Shown piece by piece: positions 35,753 through 44,893 of a DNA stretch of 64,000 bases. The stretch's first letter is position 1. Every line of letters starts with the position of its first letter. Origin of the DNA: Coralliovum pocilloporae (GTDB taxonomy: Bacteria > Pseudomonadota > Alphaproteobacteria > Rhizobiales > Cohaesibacteraceae); assembly GCF_030845175.1 (NCBI RefSeq), contig NZ_CP132542.1:2081501-2145500 (forward strand). Direction: 5' to 3'. The position numbers and the translations under genes were made by a program. Under the pieces are notes generated by a model. That model was not told the origin of the DNA. It did no database searches and worked only from the letters and a program-made list of their open reading frames with translations.

Positions 35753-37030
35753 ATGGTTTCCCTGCCCAGAATCCTGTTTGCTCTTGCTGTTCAGACCGCT
35801 GCTTTCTGCGGTCTGGCCCAGGCGGCTGACCGGATTGTTGAACCCGGGCAGGGGACTTTACAGTCTGCCATTCTCAAGGCTGAGGCAGGGGACCATCTTC
35901 TGCTTCAGCCCGGAGATTACCGGGGGGCGGTTATCATTGATCGCCCTCTGGAACTGGACGGCAGCAATAAGGCCCGGGTGATTGGTCCGCACAAGGGGAC
36001 CGTCATCACCGTTGAGGCCGCAAACGTGACCATCCGAAACCTGACTGTCACCGGTTCCGGCCTCAGGCTGGATACGCTGGATTCCGGTATCAAACTTCTG
36101 AAAAAAGCCAAAAATACAAAGGTTCTCGGCAATCGCATTCTCGACAATCTGGTCGGCGTTGATGTGCACGGGGCTCGAAAGGCGCTTGTTGCGCGCAACC
36201 TGATCGAAGGTCGTCAGGATCTGCGCCTGAACGATCGCGGCAACGGTGTCTATGTGTGGAACGCCCCGGGACTGGTGGTCGAAGACAATATTATCCGCTT
36301 TGGCCGGGATGGCATTTTCGCCAATACCAGCCGCAAGAATATCTTCCGCAACAATCATTTCAGCGAACTGCGCTTTGCCGTGCACTACATGTACACCAAT
36401 GACGGTGTGGTCACAGGCAATGTCTCGGTTGGCAATCATATCGGTTATGCCCTGATGTTCTCGAGCCGTCTCAAGGTGGAGGGAAACCAGTCCATCGGTG
36501 ACCGTGATCACGGCATCATGCTGAACTACGCCAATGATGCGGATGTGAAGGGCAATCTCGTCCGCAATGGCGGCACCAAGTGCCTGTTTCTCTACAATGC
36601 CAATCGCAATGATCTGATCGGCAATCGCTTTGAAGGCTGCCCGACAGGCGTACACTTTACCGCCGGATCAGAGCGAAACACCCTGTCCGGCAATGCCTTT
36701 ATCCGCAATCGTACCCAGGTGAAATATGTGGGCTCACGCTGGCTCGACTGGAGCCGGGACGGAGAGGGCAATTACTGGAGTGATCATCCGGCTTACGACC
36801 TCGACAGCGACGGCATCGCTGACAATGTCTATCGCCCCAATGATGTGGTGGACCAGCTTCTGTGGACGCAGCCCTCCGCCAAGCTTCTGCTCGGCAGCCC
36901 GGCCATGCAACTGATCCGCTGGTCCCAGTCCCGGTTCCCGGCCCTGCTGCCCGGCGGCGTCTATGACCCGTCCCCTCTGATGCGGCCGGTGGAGCTGACC
37001 GGACTGAGAAAGGAACCATCCCATGACTGA
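35753..37030 (+). CDS. nosD: NosD, periplasmic beta-helix protein
   Basis: 425 residues with a signal peptide and a right-handed beta-helix (repeated N-x-x-x-x-N and GNxI units, for example GNRILDNLVGVDVHG). It works with the NosFY ABC transporter in CuZ-site assembly of NosZ (sulfur supply or copper delivery). Starts 15 nt after nosZ and overlaps nosF by 8 nt. Confidence 0.95.
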   Translation: MVSLPRILFALAVQTAAFCGLAQAADRIVEPGQGTLQSAILKAEAGDHLLLQPGDYRGAVIIDRPLELDGSNKARVIGPHKGTVITVEAANVTIRNLTVTGSGLRLDTLDSGIKLLKKAKNTKVLGNRILDNLVGVDVHGARKALVARNLIEGRQDLRLNDRGNGVYVWNAPGLVVEDNIIRFGRDGIFANTSRKNIFRNNHFSELRFAVHYMYTNDGVVTGNVSVGNHIGYALMFSSRLKVEGNQSIGDRDHGIMLNYANDADVKGNLVRNGGTKCLFLYNANRNDLIGNRFEGCPTGVHFTAGSERNTLSGNAFIRNRTQVKYVGSRWLDWSRDGEGNYWSDHPAYDLDSDGIADNVYRPNDVVDQLLWTQPSAKLLLGSPAMQLIRWSQSRFPALLPGGVYDPSPLMRPVELTGLRKEPSHD

Positions 37031-37937
37031 TCCTGTTCTTTCTCTTTCCAATGTGACCCGACGCTTTGACAATCATGTGGCGGTCTCGGACCTGTCTCTC
37101 TCCGTCGGCAAGGGAGAGCGTGTGGCTCTGCTCGGCCACAATGGTGCGGGCAAAACAACGCTGATGAAGATGATTCTCGGGCTGATCCCGGTAACCTCCG
37201 GCGCGATCAGTCTGTTCGGTCTCAGCCCCGGCACAGACGAAGCCCGTCGCCGCACAGCTTTCCTGCCGGAGAATGTCAGCTTCCAGAAAGCTTTGACGGC
37301 TCGGGAATATCTGACACTCTTCGCACGTTTGAAGGGCGAGAACGTCCGCAAGGCCCATGACCTTCTCGATCTGGTTGATCTGGCCGCTGCAGCAGACCGC
37401 CGGGTCGGGACTTATTCAAAAGGTATGCGTCAGCGCCTTGGCCTGGCCCAGGCTCTTATTGGTCAGCCTGATCTCCTGTTGCTGGATGAACCCACCAGTG
37501 GCCTTGATCCTGTCTCCCGACGCGGCTTCTACACCATCATTGAAGCCATCGCGCGCGAGGGAACAGCGGTTCTACTGTCCTCTCACGCCCTGACCGAGAT
37601 CGAAGCGCAGACAGACAGGGTCGCAATTATGCGGGCCGGTTGCCTGATGGCGGATTCGCCCATTCAGGAGTTGCGCCGGGCCTCCAATCTGCCCGTGCGG
37701 ATCAGAGTACGGGCTGTTGAAGGGACCGTGGATGCGCTGAACGAGCAGATCGGCGGAGAACGCGTCAACTGCCAGTCCATTGAACTGACCTGTCTGTCGG
37801 AGAACAAGCTGCGGACACTGGGCGATCTGTCCAGGCACCAGCATATGATCGAGGATCTGGATATCAGGTTGCCTAACCTTGACGATATCTACCGGCATTT
37901 CAGCCTTGACGACTCAAAGAGCGGGGGCATGTCATGA
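37023..37937 (+). CDS. nosF: NosF, ABC transporter ATP-binding subunit
   Basis: 304 residues. Walker A GHNGAGKTT, signature YSKGMRQRLGLAQAL, Walker B LLLLDEPTSGLDP, switch His in LSSHALTE. Powers the NosFY exporter-like transporter that provides a sulfur species for CuZ biogenesis. The ATG overlaps nosD by 8 nt and its end overlaps nosY by 4 nt. Confidence 0.96.
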   Translation: MTDPVLSLSNVTRRFDNHVAVSDLSLSVGKGERVALLGHNGAGKTTLMKMILGLIPVTSGAISLFGLSPGTDEARRRTAFLPENVSFQKALTAREYLTLFARLKGENVRKAHDLLDLVDLAAAADRRVGTYSKGMRQRLGLAQALIGQPDLLLLDEPTSGLDPVSRRGFYTIIEAIAREGTAVLLSSHALTEIEAQTDRVAIMRAGCLMADSPIQELRRASNLPVRIRVRAVEGTVDALNEQIGGERVNCQSIELTCLSENKLRTLGDLSRHQHMIEDLDIRLPNLDDIYRHFSLDDSKSGGMS

Positions 37938-38761
37938 TCAGACGTATTCTCACCATCTGTCAGGCTGAATTGACCTTGCGTCGCCGCAATTTCTGGGTCG
38001 TCATGGCCATCAGCGTTCTGACCCTGTTTGCGCTCGTTCTCGGGTTGGCCGGTGCTGCACCGGCGGGTGCGCGGGATGTGACCCATCTTCTGGCAACCAC
38101 GGTCAGCCTGACTAACTTGAGTGTCTATCTGGTACCGCTTCTGGCTCTTCTGCTGTCGTTCGACGGCCTGTCCGGAGAGGCAGAGCGCGGCACCCTTCTG
38201 CTGCTGCTCACTTATCCGCTGAAGCGTGGGGAACTGATTATCGGAAAGTTTCTTGGGCACCTGCTCATTCTGTCTGTTGCCATCCTGTTTGCCTATGGGC
38301 TTGTGGGTGGTCTGATTGCCCTGAAGTCCGGTACCCTGGACGGGGTTGACCACATGCTTCGCCTGATCTGGACCAGTGTGATGCTTGGAGCGGCTTTTCT
38401 GGCGCTTGGTGCGCTGATCAGCGCGTCGACCCGGCAGACCGGAACCGCAGCCGGGCTTTCGGTCGGCTTCTGGCTGTTGTTTGTGGTGCTTTATGACATA
38501 GGCCTGCTTGGCGGGCTTGTGGCCGATAATGGCGGCACTTTCACCAAAACCGTGTTCCCGTGGATGCTGGTGGCCAATCCGGCTGACAGTTTCCGCCTGT
38601 TCAACATGGCTATGGTGGAGACGGGCGAGCTGGCCACGGGCCTTGACGCCATCAGTGCCACATTCCCGTTACCCCTGTGGCTGGCTGTCGCCTCGCTTGT
38701 TACCTGGACAATCGGCGGTTTGCTCGGTGCCGCCGCCCTGTTCCGGAGGATTGAACCATGA
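37934..38761 (+). CDS. nosY: NosY, ABC transporter permease
   Basis: 275 residues, six hydrophobic segments, ABC-2 type. Includes the family segment SGEAERGTLLLLLTYPLKRGELIIGKF. Forms the membrane channel with NosF and receives NosD on the outside. Overlaps nosF and nosL by 4 nt each. Confidence 0.95.
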   Translation: MIRRILTICQAELTLRRRNFWVVMAISVLTLFALVLGLAGAAPAGARDVTHLLATTVSLTNLSVYLVPLLALLLSFDGLSGEAERGTLLLLLTYPLKRGELIIGKFLGHLLILSVAILFAYGLVGGLIALKSGTLDGVDHMLRLIWTSVMLGAAFLALGALISASTRQTGTAAGLSVGFWLLFVVLYDIGLLGGLVADNGGTFTKTVFPWMLVANPADSFRLFNMAMVETGELATGLDAISATFPLPLWLAVASLVTWTIGGLLGAAALFRRIEP

Positions 38762-39324
38762 TGTTTGAAACCTCAAAGAAAATATGCCTTGGAATAGCGC
38801 TGGCAGCGTCCATGCTGACCGCCTGCCAGGAAGAGCAGATTGTTGTTCCGGATGCAGTGTCCATGACCCGTGAAGCGGTCGGACATTATTGCCAGATGAT
38901 CATTCTGGATCATGAAGGCCCGAAGGCGCAGATCCATCTGAAAGGCAATCCCTTCCCGGTTTTTTTCAGTCAGGTCCGTGATGCAATCGCATTCATGAGG
39001 CTGCCTGAAGAGACCCAGGAGGTCACAGCCATCTATCTGTCTGATATGGGGCAGGCTGAGAGCTGGTCTGATCCGGGTGCGGATAACTGGATGCTGCTGG
39101 ATGATGCGATTTTCGTTATCGACAGCAAAGCACGTGGCGGTATGGGCGGACCGGAAACGGTGCCCTTCAAAACCCGTGCGGATGCAGAGGCCTTTATCGC
39201 CAGACAGGGTGGGCGGATTGTGGCTCTGAATGATATCTCCGATGATTATGTTCTGGCACCTGTGGATGTGGGAAATGTGTTGGACAGTCACGGCCTCAAC
39301 CATGGTGAAACAGCCCTTCGATAG
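38758..39324 (+). CDS. nosL: NosL, copper-binding lipoprotein
   Basis: 188 residues; lipobox LTAC (about residues 19-22) marks an outer- or inner-membrane lipoprotein. The metal-binding segment YCQMIILDHEGPKAQIH is typical: NosL binds Cu(I) and delivers it to NosZ together with NosDFY. Start overlaps nosY by 4 nt. Confidence 0.93.
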   Translation: MMFETSKKICLGIALAASMLTACQEEQIVVPDAVSMTREAVGHYCQMIILDHEGPKAQIHLKGNPFPVFFSQVRDAIAFMRLPEETQEVTAIYLSDMGQAESWSDPGADNWMLLDDAIFVIDSKARGGMGGPETVPFKTRADAEAFIARQGGRIVALNDISDDYVLAPVDVGNVLDSHGLNHGETALR

Positions 39325-39340
39325 GATGGCGGGGATGACA

Positions 39341-40285
39341 ATGAACCAGCCAACACGCAGACGCTTCCTGACCATCACCGCAGGTTTTACAAGTGCGATG
39401 GCAGGGCCGGGTCTTGCCTCAGCCCGTGAGGACCGCAGCCTTTATTCCTGGCAGGGATCAAGCCTTGGAGCGGAAGCATCCTTGCAGTTCGCCCACAGGG
39501 ATGAAGCGAAGGCGCGAGCTGCTCTGAAGGCCTGCAGGGCCGAGCTTGAACGGCTGGAGAATGTCTTCAGCCTTTATAGGGGAGAGAGCCAGGTCTCACG
39601 TCTGAACCGGCAGGGCTTTCTTGATGCGCCTGATCTGGATCTCGTGCGTTTGCTGGGCCTATCCCGGACGCTCTGGCAGATGACAGGCGGCCGCTTCGAC
39701 CCAACGGTTCAATCAGACTGGAAGGCATTGGCTGAGGGGTATCAAGCCGAAACAGACCGGGTTCATGACCTCTCCATGGTCTCGGTCGCACCGGACAGGG
39801 TCACCTTTGCAAAACCGCGTATGTCCATCACCCTGAACGGCATTGCGCAGGGTTGCATCACAGATCGGATTACAGAACTTCTGAGCCGTTTTGGTTATAC
39901 AGATACGCTTGTGGATATGGGTGAGATACGCGCATCAGGTCATCACCCGGATGGCTCGGACTGGCGTGTTGGCCTCGCGCCAGATAATGAAACTGACAAG
40001 AAAACGGGCAGGATAATTGGCAACAGGACTGTGCGGCGTGTCAGCCTGAAGGACGAGGCTCTGGCGACGTCTGCACCACTCGGCACGCTGATTGATGCGG
40101 AAAAAGGCATCGGCCATATCCTTGTCCCCGGTCAGGGGTGGCAGACCCTGCCGCAAACGCAAGTCAGCCTTACAGCACCGAGCGCCGCCCTTGCTGATGG
40201 CCTTTCAACGGCCTGCTGTCTGATGAATGACGATCAGATCCAGGCCCTGATCAGGACTATCCCGGGAGTGCGCAGAATCGCTTGA
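39341..40285 (+). CDS. nosX: NosX, ApbE-family FMN transferase
   Basis: Periplasmic flavin transferase that attaches FMN to NosR. About 314 residues, Tat-like signal (TRRRFLTITAGFTSAM). ApbE features: LNGIAQGCITDRI, LVDMGEIRASG and DEALATSAPLGTLID. Start taken at 39341, where GGCGGGG lies 6 nt ahead; ATGs at 39335 and 39326 are close alternatives. Last gene of the nos operon; only 10 nt separate it from the convergent TetR gene. Confidence 0.93.
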   Translation: MNQPTRRRFLTITAGFTSAMAGPGLASAREDRSLYSWQGSSLGAEASLQFAHRDEAKARAALKACRAELERLENVFSLYRGESQVSRLNRQGFLDAPDLDLVRLLGLSRTLWQMTGGRFDPTVQSDWKALAEGYQAETDRVHDLSMVSVAPDRVTFAKPRMSITLNGIAQGCITDRITELLSRFGYTDTLVDMGEIRASGHHPDGSDWRVGLAPDNETDKKTGRIIGNRTVRRVSLKDEALATSAPLGTLIDAEKGIGHILVPGQGWQTLPQTQVSLTAPSAALADGLSTACCLMNDDQIQALIRTIPGVRRIA

Positions 40286-40295
40286 AACTTAGGAT

Positions 40296-40886
40296 CTACT
40301 TCCCGTAGCGACTCAGGATCATATCAACACTGTCGTCGATCAGAACATCCATCTCCTCGCGCGAGATGATGTCGTCTGAGAAAACCATTGGCCAGAAAGC
40401 CTGGGCCTTGATCAGACCGACAAACTGGGTTGCAACCAGCTCGGCATTCTCCGCATCAAGTGCCGTATCCGCAATTGCGGCTTCCATGAACCGGTTGAAC
40501 ATGGACATGTGGTCCATCTTCCGGTTCATCTCGGCAGCGAGATCAGGATCGCGCATGGTCTCGCCAACCACCATGCGGGCCAGTTTCATGAAATCCCGTG
40601 ATGTGAGCAGCTGGCCCTCGGCCCAGCCCAGTTTCACAAGCTGATCCTGGATGGGTTCTCCCGGAATGTAGCTTACTGTGAAGGCCTCGCTACAGGCCTC
40701 GAGCATGATATCAAGGATGGCGCGAAACAGGGCTTCCTTGCTGTCGAAATGATTGTAGACCGTACGCTTCGACACATTCGCACGCGCGGCAACACGGTCC
40801 ATGCTGACGCCTGAAAACCCGTGTTCCTGAAATTCTGCAACGGCACCCTCTATGATCTGCCGTCGTTTGCCACTCAGTTCGCTCAT
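40296..40886 (-). CDS. TetR/AcrR-family regulator
   Basis: 196 residues: N-terminal helix-turn-helix (GFSGVSMDRVAARANVSKRTVYNHFDSKEALFRAIL) and a helical ligand domain. Divergent from the molybdenum hydroxylase pair, with an inverted repeat between them (40988-41012), so it most likely represses that pair and possibly itself. Ligand unknown. Confidence 0.9.
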   Translation of the reverse strand: MSELSGKRRQIIEGAVAEFQEHGFSGVSMDRVAARANVSKRTVYNHFDSKEALFRAILDIMLEACSEAFTVSYIPGEPIQDQLVKLGWAEGQLLTSRDFMKLARMVVGETMRDPDLAAEMNRKMDHMSMFNRFMEAAIADTALDAENAELVATQFVGLIKAQAFWPMVFSDDIISREEMDVLIDDSVDMILSRYGK

Positions 40887-40987
40887 TCCTTTGGTAATAT
40901 TCCATTTCTCCCAGGTTTCAAGCCCCTCTTTCAGGTGCCGCGCGGTAACGACGCCCCGTAATGTTCAAAAAAATGACGCAGGGCACT

Positions 40988-41012
40988 TGTAAACTACACC
41001 GTACAGTTTACA
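40988..41012. promoter_or_regulatory. Probable TetR operator
   Basis: TGTAAACT (40988-40995) and AGTTTACA (41005-41012) form a perfect inverted repeat around ACACCGTAC. It is the only strong dyad in the 190-nt divergent gap. Confidence 0.75.
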
Positions 41013-41076
41013 TTAAGCTCACCAGGCTGCAACGGGAAACCAGTCTGGTCATCCAAGAGAGACGGGAGTGGTCGTG

Positions 41077-41538
41077 ATGACGACGACATTGAATCTGAAC
41101 GGCAAGTCAGTTGTCGTGGAAGCAGCGCCGGACACGCCGCTGCTCTGGGTTATTCGTGACGAGTTGGGGTTGACGGGTACAAAGTTTGGCTGCGGTGTTG
41201 CCGCATGTGGTGCCTGCACCGTGCATGTGGATGGGGAACCGATGCGGTCCTGTTCTACAGCGCTGGAAGATGTGGCTGGCACAAATATAACAACCATCGA
41301 AGGCATCAACAGCCCGGTGGCAAATGCTGTCCAGTCAGCCTGGCGCGATCTTGATGTGGTCCAGTGCGGCTATTGCCAGTCCGGCCAGATCATGAGTGCA
41401 GTCGCGCTTTTAAGCGAGAACCCGAAACCCAGTGATGCCGACATTGATGAAGCCATGTCGGGCAATGCCTGCCGGTGTGCCACCTATCACCGCATTCGCG
41501 CGGCTATTCATCATGCTGCCGACAAGCTGGAGGCCTGA
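41077..41538 (+). CDS. [2Fe-2S] subunit of a molybdenum hydroxylase (IorA type)
   Basis: 153 residues with two [2Fe-2S] sites: plant-type ferredoxin Cys set in [16 protein letters not shown] and C-terminal CGYCQSGQ and CRCATYHRI. Small subunit that passes electrons out of the molybdopterin subunit encoded next. Start at ATG 41077, 8 nt after GGGAG; a GTG at 41068 is in frame. Three nt separate it from the large subunit. Confidence 0.93.
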   Translation: MTTTLNLNGKSVVVEAAPDTPLLWVIRDELGLTGTKFGCGVAACGACTVHVDGEPMRSCSTALEDVAGTNITTIEGINSPVANAVQSAWRDLDVVQCGYCQSGQIMSAVALLSENPKPSDADIDEAMSGNACRCATYHRIRAAIHHAADKLEA

Positions 41539-41541
41539 TCC

Positions 41542-43719
41542 ATGACAGTTCATACCAATCGTCGCGGTTTTCTGAAGGGTGCAGCCGGTCTGGGTGCGGC
41601 CCTCTTCGTTGGTGTCTCGCCATCCGGCGTTCTGGCGGCCAGTTCTGAAAGCACGGTGCTGAATCCGTTCGTCAGGATTTCAGAAGATGGTGTTGTCACC
41701 GTTATCATCAAGCATTTCGAAATGGGGCAGGGCACAACAACCGGCCTGTCCACTCTGGTCGCTGAAGAACTGGATGCGGACTGGGACAGCCTGACTGTGG
41801 ACTTTGCCCCCTCGGATAATAACCGCTACGCCAATCTGCTGTTTGGTAGCCAGGGAACCGGCGGCTCCACGGCCATTGCCAATTCCTTCATGCAGTACAG
41901 GCAGGCCGGTGCGGCTGCGCGTGATGTGCTTGTACAGGCGGCTGCAAAACGCTGGGCTGTTGCGCCATCAGATATCCATATCGAGAAGGGTGTTATGAGC
42001 GCAGGCGACAGAAAAGCCTCGTTCGGTGCGTTCATTCAGGATGCAGCAAAGCTGACCCCGAAGAGTGAACCGGCCCTCAAGGATCCCTCCGCATTCCGGC
42101 TGATCGGCAAGGATCATATTCCCCGCAAGGACAGTGCCTCCAAGACCAATGGCACGGCGACATTTGCCATGGATGTGACCGTTCCCGGCATGGTCTATGC
42201 CGTGGTGCTGCATGCCCCGCGTTTCGGGGCCGTACTCAAGTCCTTTGACAGCTCAGAAGCGGCGAGCATGCCGGGCTTCATTGGTGCAAAGGCACTTGCA
42301 AACAAGACGGGTGTCGCCGTCTATGCCAAATCCACCTGGGCAGCCATCAAGGCTCGTGACGTCATCACAGCGGACTGGGATGACAGCAATGCCGAGACAC
42401 GCAGTTCAGACGCCCTGATAGCCCATCACAAGGATCTGCTGGATACCCCACAGCATCAGGGGCGCAAGGGGAGTGATGCCAAGACTGTCGAAGCGGCAGT
42501 GGCCGGAGCATCGTCTCATGTGGATGCCGAATTCATCTTCCCCAATCTGGCGCATGCCCCGATGGAGCCGCTCAATTGCGTCATTGAGCCAACGGAAAAT
42601 GGTGTCAGGGTTCATGATGGCTGCCAGTTTCCTGCCATTACCCACCCGACAATTGCCGCAATTCTCGGTCTCAAGCCCGAGCAGGTCGAGATCAAGACGG
42701 TTTATGCAGGTGGCTCATTCGGACGCCGGGCCACGCCTACGTCCGATTATCAGGCTGATGCGGCCTTTGCCTTTGCAGCTCTTGGCGGCAAGACACCGGT
42801 GAAACTGGTCTGGACCCGTGAGGATGACATTCGTGGCGGTTACTACCGGCCCATGGCGGCCCATCGCGCCCGGATCGGCCTTGATGAGGCTGGCAGGATT
42901 ACCGGTTGGGACCATCGCATTGCGGCCAAGTCTATCCTGAAGGGAACACCGTTCGAGGCTGTTCTGGTGCATGACGGCATTGATGAAACCTCTGTCGAAG
43001 GTGTGGGCAATTCGCCTTATGACCTGCCGAATTTCTCTGTCGGTCTGTCGGACGCGGAAAGCAGGATGCCGGTTCTCTGGTGGCGGGCCGTTGGGCACAC
43101 CCATAACGCCTATGCGATGGAAGTGTTGATGGATATGGCTGCGCATAAGGCTGGGCGGGACCCTGTTGAATTCCGGCTGGACTATCTGTCTGGCGGGAGC
43201 AAAGACCATCAGCGTCTGGCCGGTGTTCTCAAAAAGGCGGCGGAGGCCTCCGGGTGGGGACAGGCTGTGCCGGAAGGCAAGGGGCGCGGCATTGCGGTCC
43301 ACAAGTCTTTCAACTCCTATGTGGCCCACGTTGTGGATGTCTCACTGAATGATGATGGTGCCATTCGGATTGACAAGGTCACCTGCGCGGTTGATTGCGG
43401 TGTACCTGTGAATCCGGATGTCATTCGTGCCCAGATGGAGGGTGGCGTCGGTTATGGTCTTGGTGCCGTAATGCGAAATGCCATTACACTCACTGACGGT
43501 GTGGTCGATCAGGATAACTTCCCTGACTATGAGCCTCTGCGCATGAGCGATATGCCCGATGTCGAGGTTCACATCATCCCGTCAACTGAACCACCGACCG
43601 GTGTCGGGGAACCTGGCCTGCCACCGGCAGGGCCTGCCCTTGCCAATGCCATCCATGACGCCACGGGTCGCTGGGTGACCAGTCTGCCCATGGCTGAGAA
43701 TGGTATTGAATTCGCCTGA
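41542..43719 (+). CDS. Molybdopterin-binding subunit of a molybdenum hydroxylase (IorB type)
   Basis: 725 residues of the xanthine dehydrogenase superfamily, isoquinoline-1-oxidoreductase/aldehyde dehydrogenase branch. Twin-arginine-like signal (RRGFLKGAAGLGAALFVG) suggests periplasmic placement. Mo-pterin segments visible: MGQGTTTGLSTLVAEELDADW, FGSQGTGGST, GGSFGRRATP and VGEPGLPPAGPALANA with the likely catalytic Glu. Substrate could be an N-heterocycle or an aldehyde. No cytochrome, XdhC-like or cofactor gene is adjacent. Confidence 0.9.
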   Translation: MTVHTNRRGFLKGAAGLGAALFVGVSPSGVLAASSESTVLNPFVRISEDGVVTVIIKHFEMGQGTTTGLSTLVAEELDADWDSLTVDFAPSDNNRYANLLFGSQGTGGSTAIANSFMQYRQAGAAARDVLVQAAAKRWAVAPSDIHIEKGVMSAGDRKASFGAFIQDAAKLTPKSEPALKDPSAFRLIGKDHIPRKDSASKTNGTATFAMDVTVPGMVYAVVLHAPRFGAVLKSFDSSEAASMPGFIGAKALANKTGVAVYAKSTWAAIKARDVITADWDDSNAETRSSDALIAHHKDLLDTPQHQGRKGSDAKTVEAAVAGASSHVDAEFIFPNLAHAPMEPLNCVIEPTENGVRVHDGCQFPAITHPTIAAILGLKPEQVEIKTVYAGGSFGRRATPTSDYQADAAFAFAALGGKTPVKLVWTREDDIRGGYYRPMAAHRARIGLDEAGRITGWDHRIAAKSILKGTPFEAVLVHDGIDETSVEGVGNSPYDLPNFSVGLSDAESRMPVLWWRAVGHTHNAYAMEVLMDMAAHKAGRDPVEFRLDYLSGGSKDHQRLAGVLKKAAEASGWGQAVPEGKGRGIAVHKSFNSYVAHVVDVSLNDDGAIRIDKVTCAVDCGVPVNPDVIRAQMEGGVGYGLGAVMRNAITLTDGVVDQDNFPDYEPLRMSDMPDVEVHIIPSTEPPTGVGEPGLPPAGPALANAIHDATGRWVTSLPMAENGIEFA

Positions 43720-43738
43720 TGGGCGAGAGAGTTGGCGA

Positions 43739-44707
43739 TCAGAAACCGGGCGCAATCAGTGTTGTGCCCGGTTTTGTATAGAGGGACGGCACAGACGTGG
43801 CGGGTTGTCGTTCATCCGGCACCCAGCCGCACAGGGGCTGTGATGTCTGCCGGGGCAGGCCGTATTGGCGGGCCAGAAGTTCGGCGGCCTCTGTCATATC
43901 CGTGTAGGACAGAGTTGCAGTCTGCAGGCTGTTCTGCTGGCTTAAAACAGAGACAAGCCGGTCCGGGCCCGGGCCGCGATGATCCATCTGGCGGGTAAGC
44001 AGCCTGATCATTCGTCCGACATTCCCGGGGCTGAGACTGGCCTTGCTGTTCTGCTTCTGCTCCAGACTGACAAACCCCAGCAGAGGGCGTGTTTCACCAT
44101 AACCGGCCAGGCGTCGCTCATTCAGTGTCTGATAGCCGGATCGGGCTATAGACTGGGCCATAGACCGGGATAGGCCGGAACCCGTCAGATCGGTCTGTTC
44201 CCTCGGTTGCAGACCCAGGGCGCTGGCTGTTCTCAGGTGGTGGGACAGGCGCACGGCGTGGGTGCCAAAAATACGTCCGCCGATGCGGGCGAACTGGATG
44301 CACAGTCTTTCCGTTGCGCTGCGGTGCTCTGGCGATGATACCAGCAGGATCACACCATGCCGTGTCTCCAGCGCCGATGTTTCCAGGATCAGCTGATCGG
44401 ACAGGCAATAATGAACCCAGTCAAGAAGATCGTCATGGAAGTCAGACAGGACTTTAAGGGGTCTGGCTGCGGGGAGAATCCCAAGCGCAGGCATGGATCC
44501 TGAAGGCTGACCAGGCAGGGGCGTTTCCCAAAAATACTGACCAGCAGATTGCCGGAAAATAACGCCCGGCTGATCGGATGACGATTCACGGCGCAGTTCC
44601 ACAGGCCAGCCCAGAAAAATCCGGCGGAAGGCTTCCGCCAGATCGGCACAGTCCCGAAATGCAAAGCTGGATCCGAATGGATCCAGGCGCAGGCAAAGGC
44701 CGGACAT
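43739..44707 (-). CDS. Unknown protein, faintly HPr-kinase-like
   Basis: 322 residues, not confidently recognised. The segment LILETSALETRHGVILLVSS followed by PEHRSATERLCIQFARIGG has the order of secondary structure and spacing of HPr-kinase-related proteins (a strand, then a loop where the P-loop sits, then a helix). But the loop reads SSPEHRSATE and lacks GxxGxGKS, so nucleotide binding is doubtful. It lies 186 nt downstream of the HD-phosphatase-Nudix operon on the same strand. No signal peptide or membrane helix. Confidence 0.6.
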   Translation of the reverse strand: MSGLCLRLDPFGSSFAFRDCADLAEAFRRIFLGWPVELRRESSSDQPGVIFRQSAGQYFWETPLPGQPSGSMPALGILPAARPLKVLSDFHDDLLDWVHYCLSDQLILETSALETRHGVILLVSSPEHRSATERLCIQFARIGGRIFGTHAVRLSHHLRTASALGLQPREQTDLTGSGLSRSMAQSIARSGYQTLNERRLAGYGETRPLLGFVSLEQKQNSKASLSPGNVGRMIRLLTRQMDHRGPGPDRLVSVLSQQNSLQTATLSYTDMTEAAELLARQYGLPRQTSQPLCGWVPDERQPATSVPSLYTKPGTTLIAPGF

Positions 44708-44893
44708 GGGCTGTTCCTAAACCGTTTGTTCCAAAACGTGGATAGCAGCCTTAGCCCAAATCGACGGGCGTGAGGAGGGGGAGAGACGTCACATCCCATC
44801 ACGCTTTGGGCACAATCAATCACCCTGCTGTTATCAGCGGTAAAGAGGGACCGCCGCGAGATTTCAGGTGGTATTTCAGGAGGCTGAGAGTGC

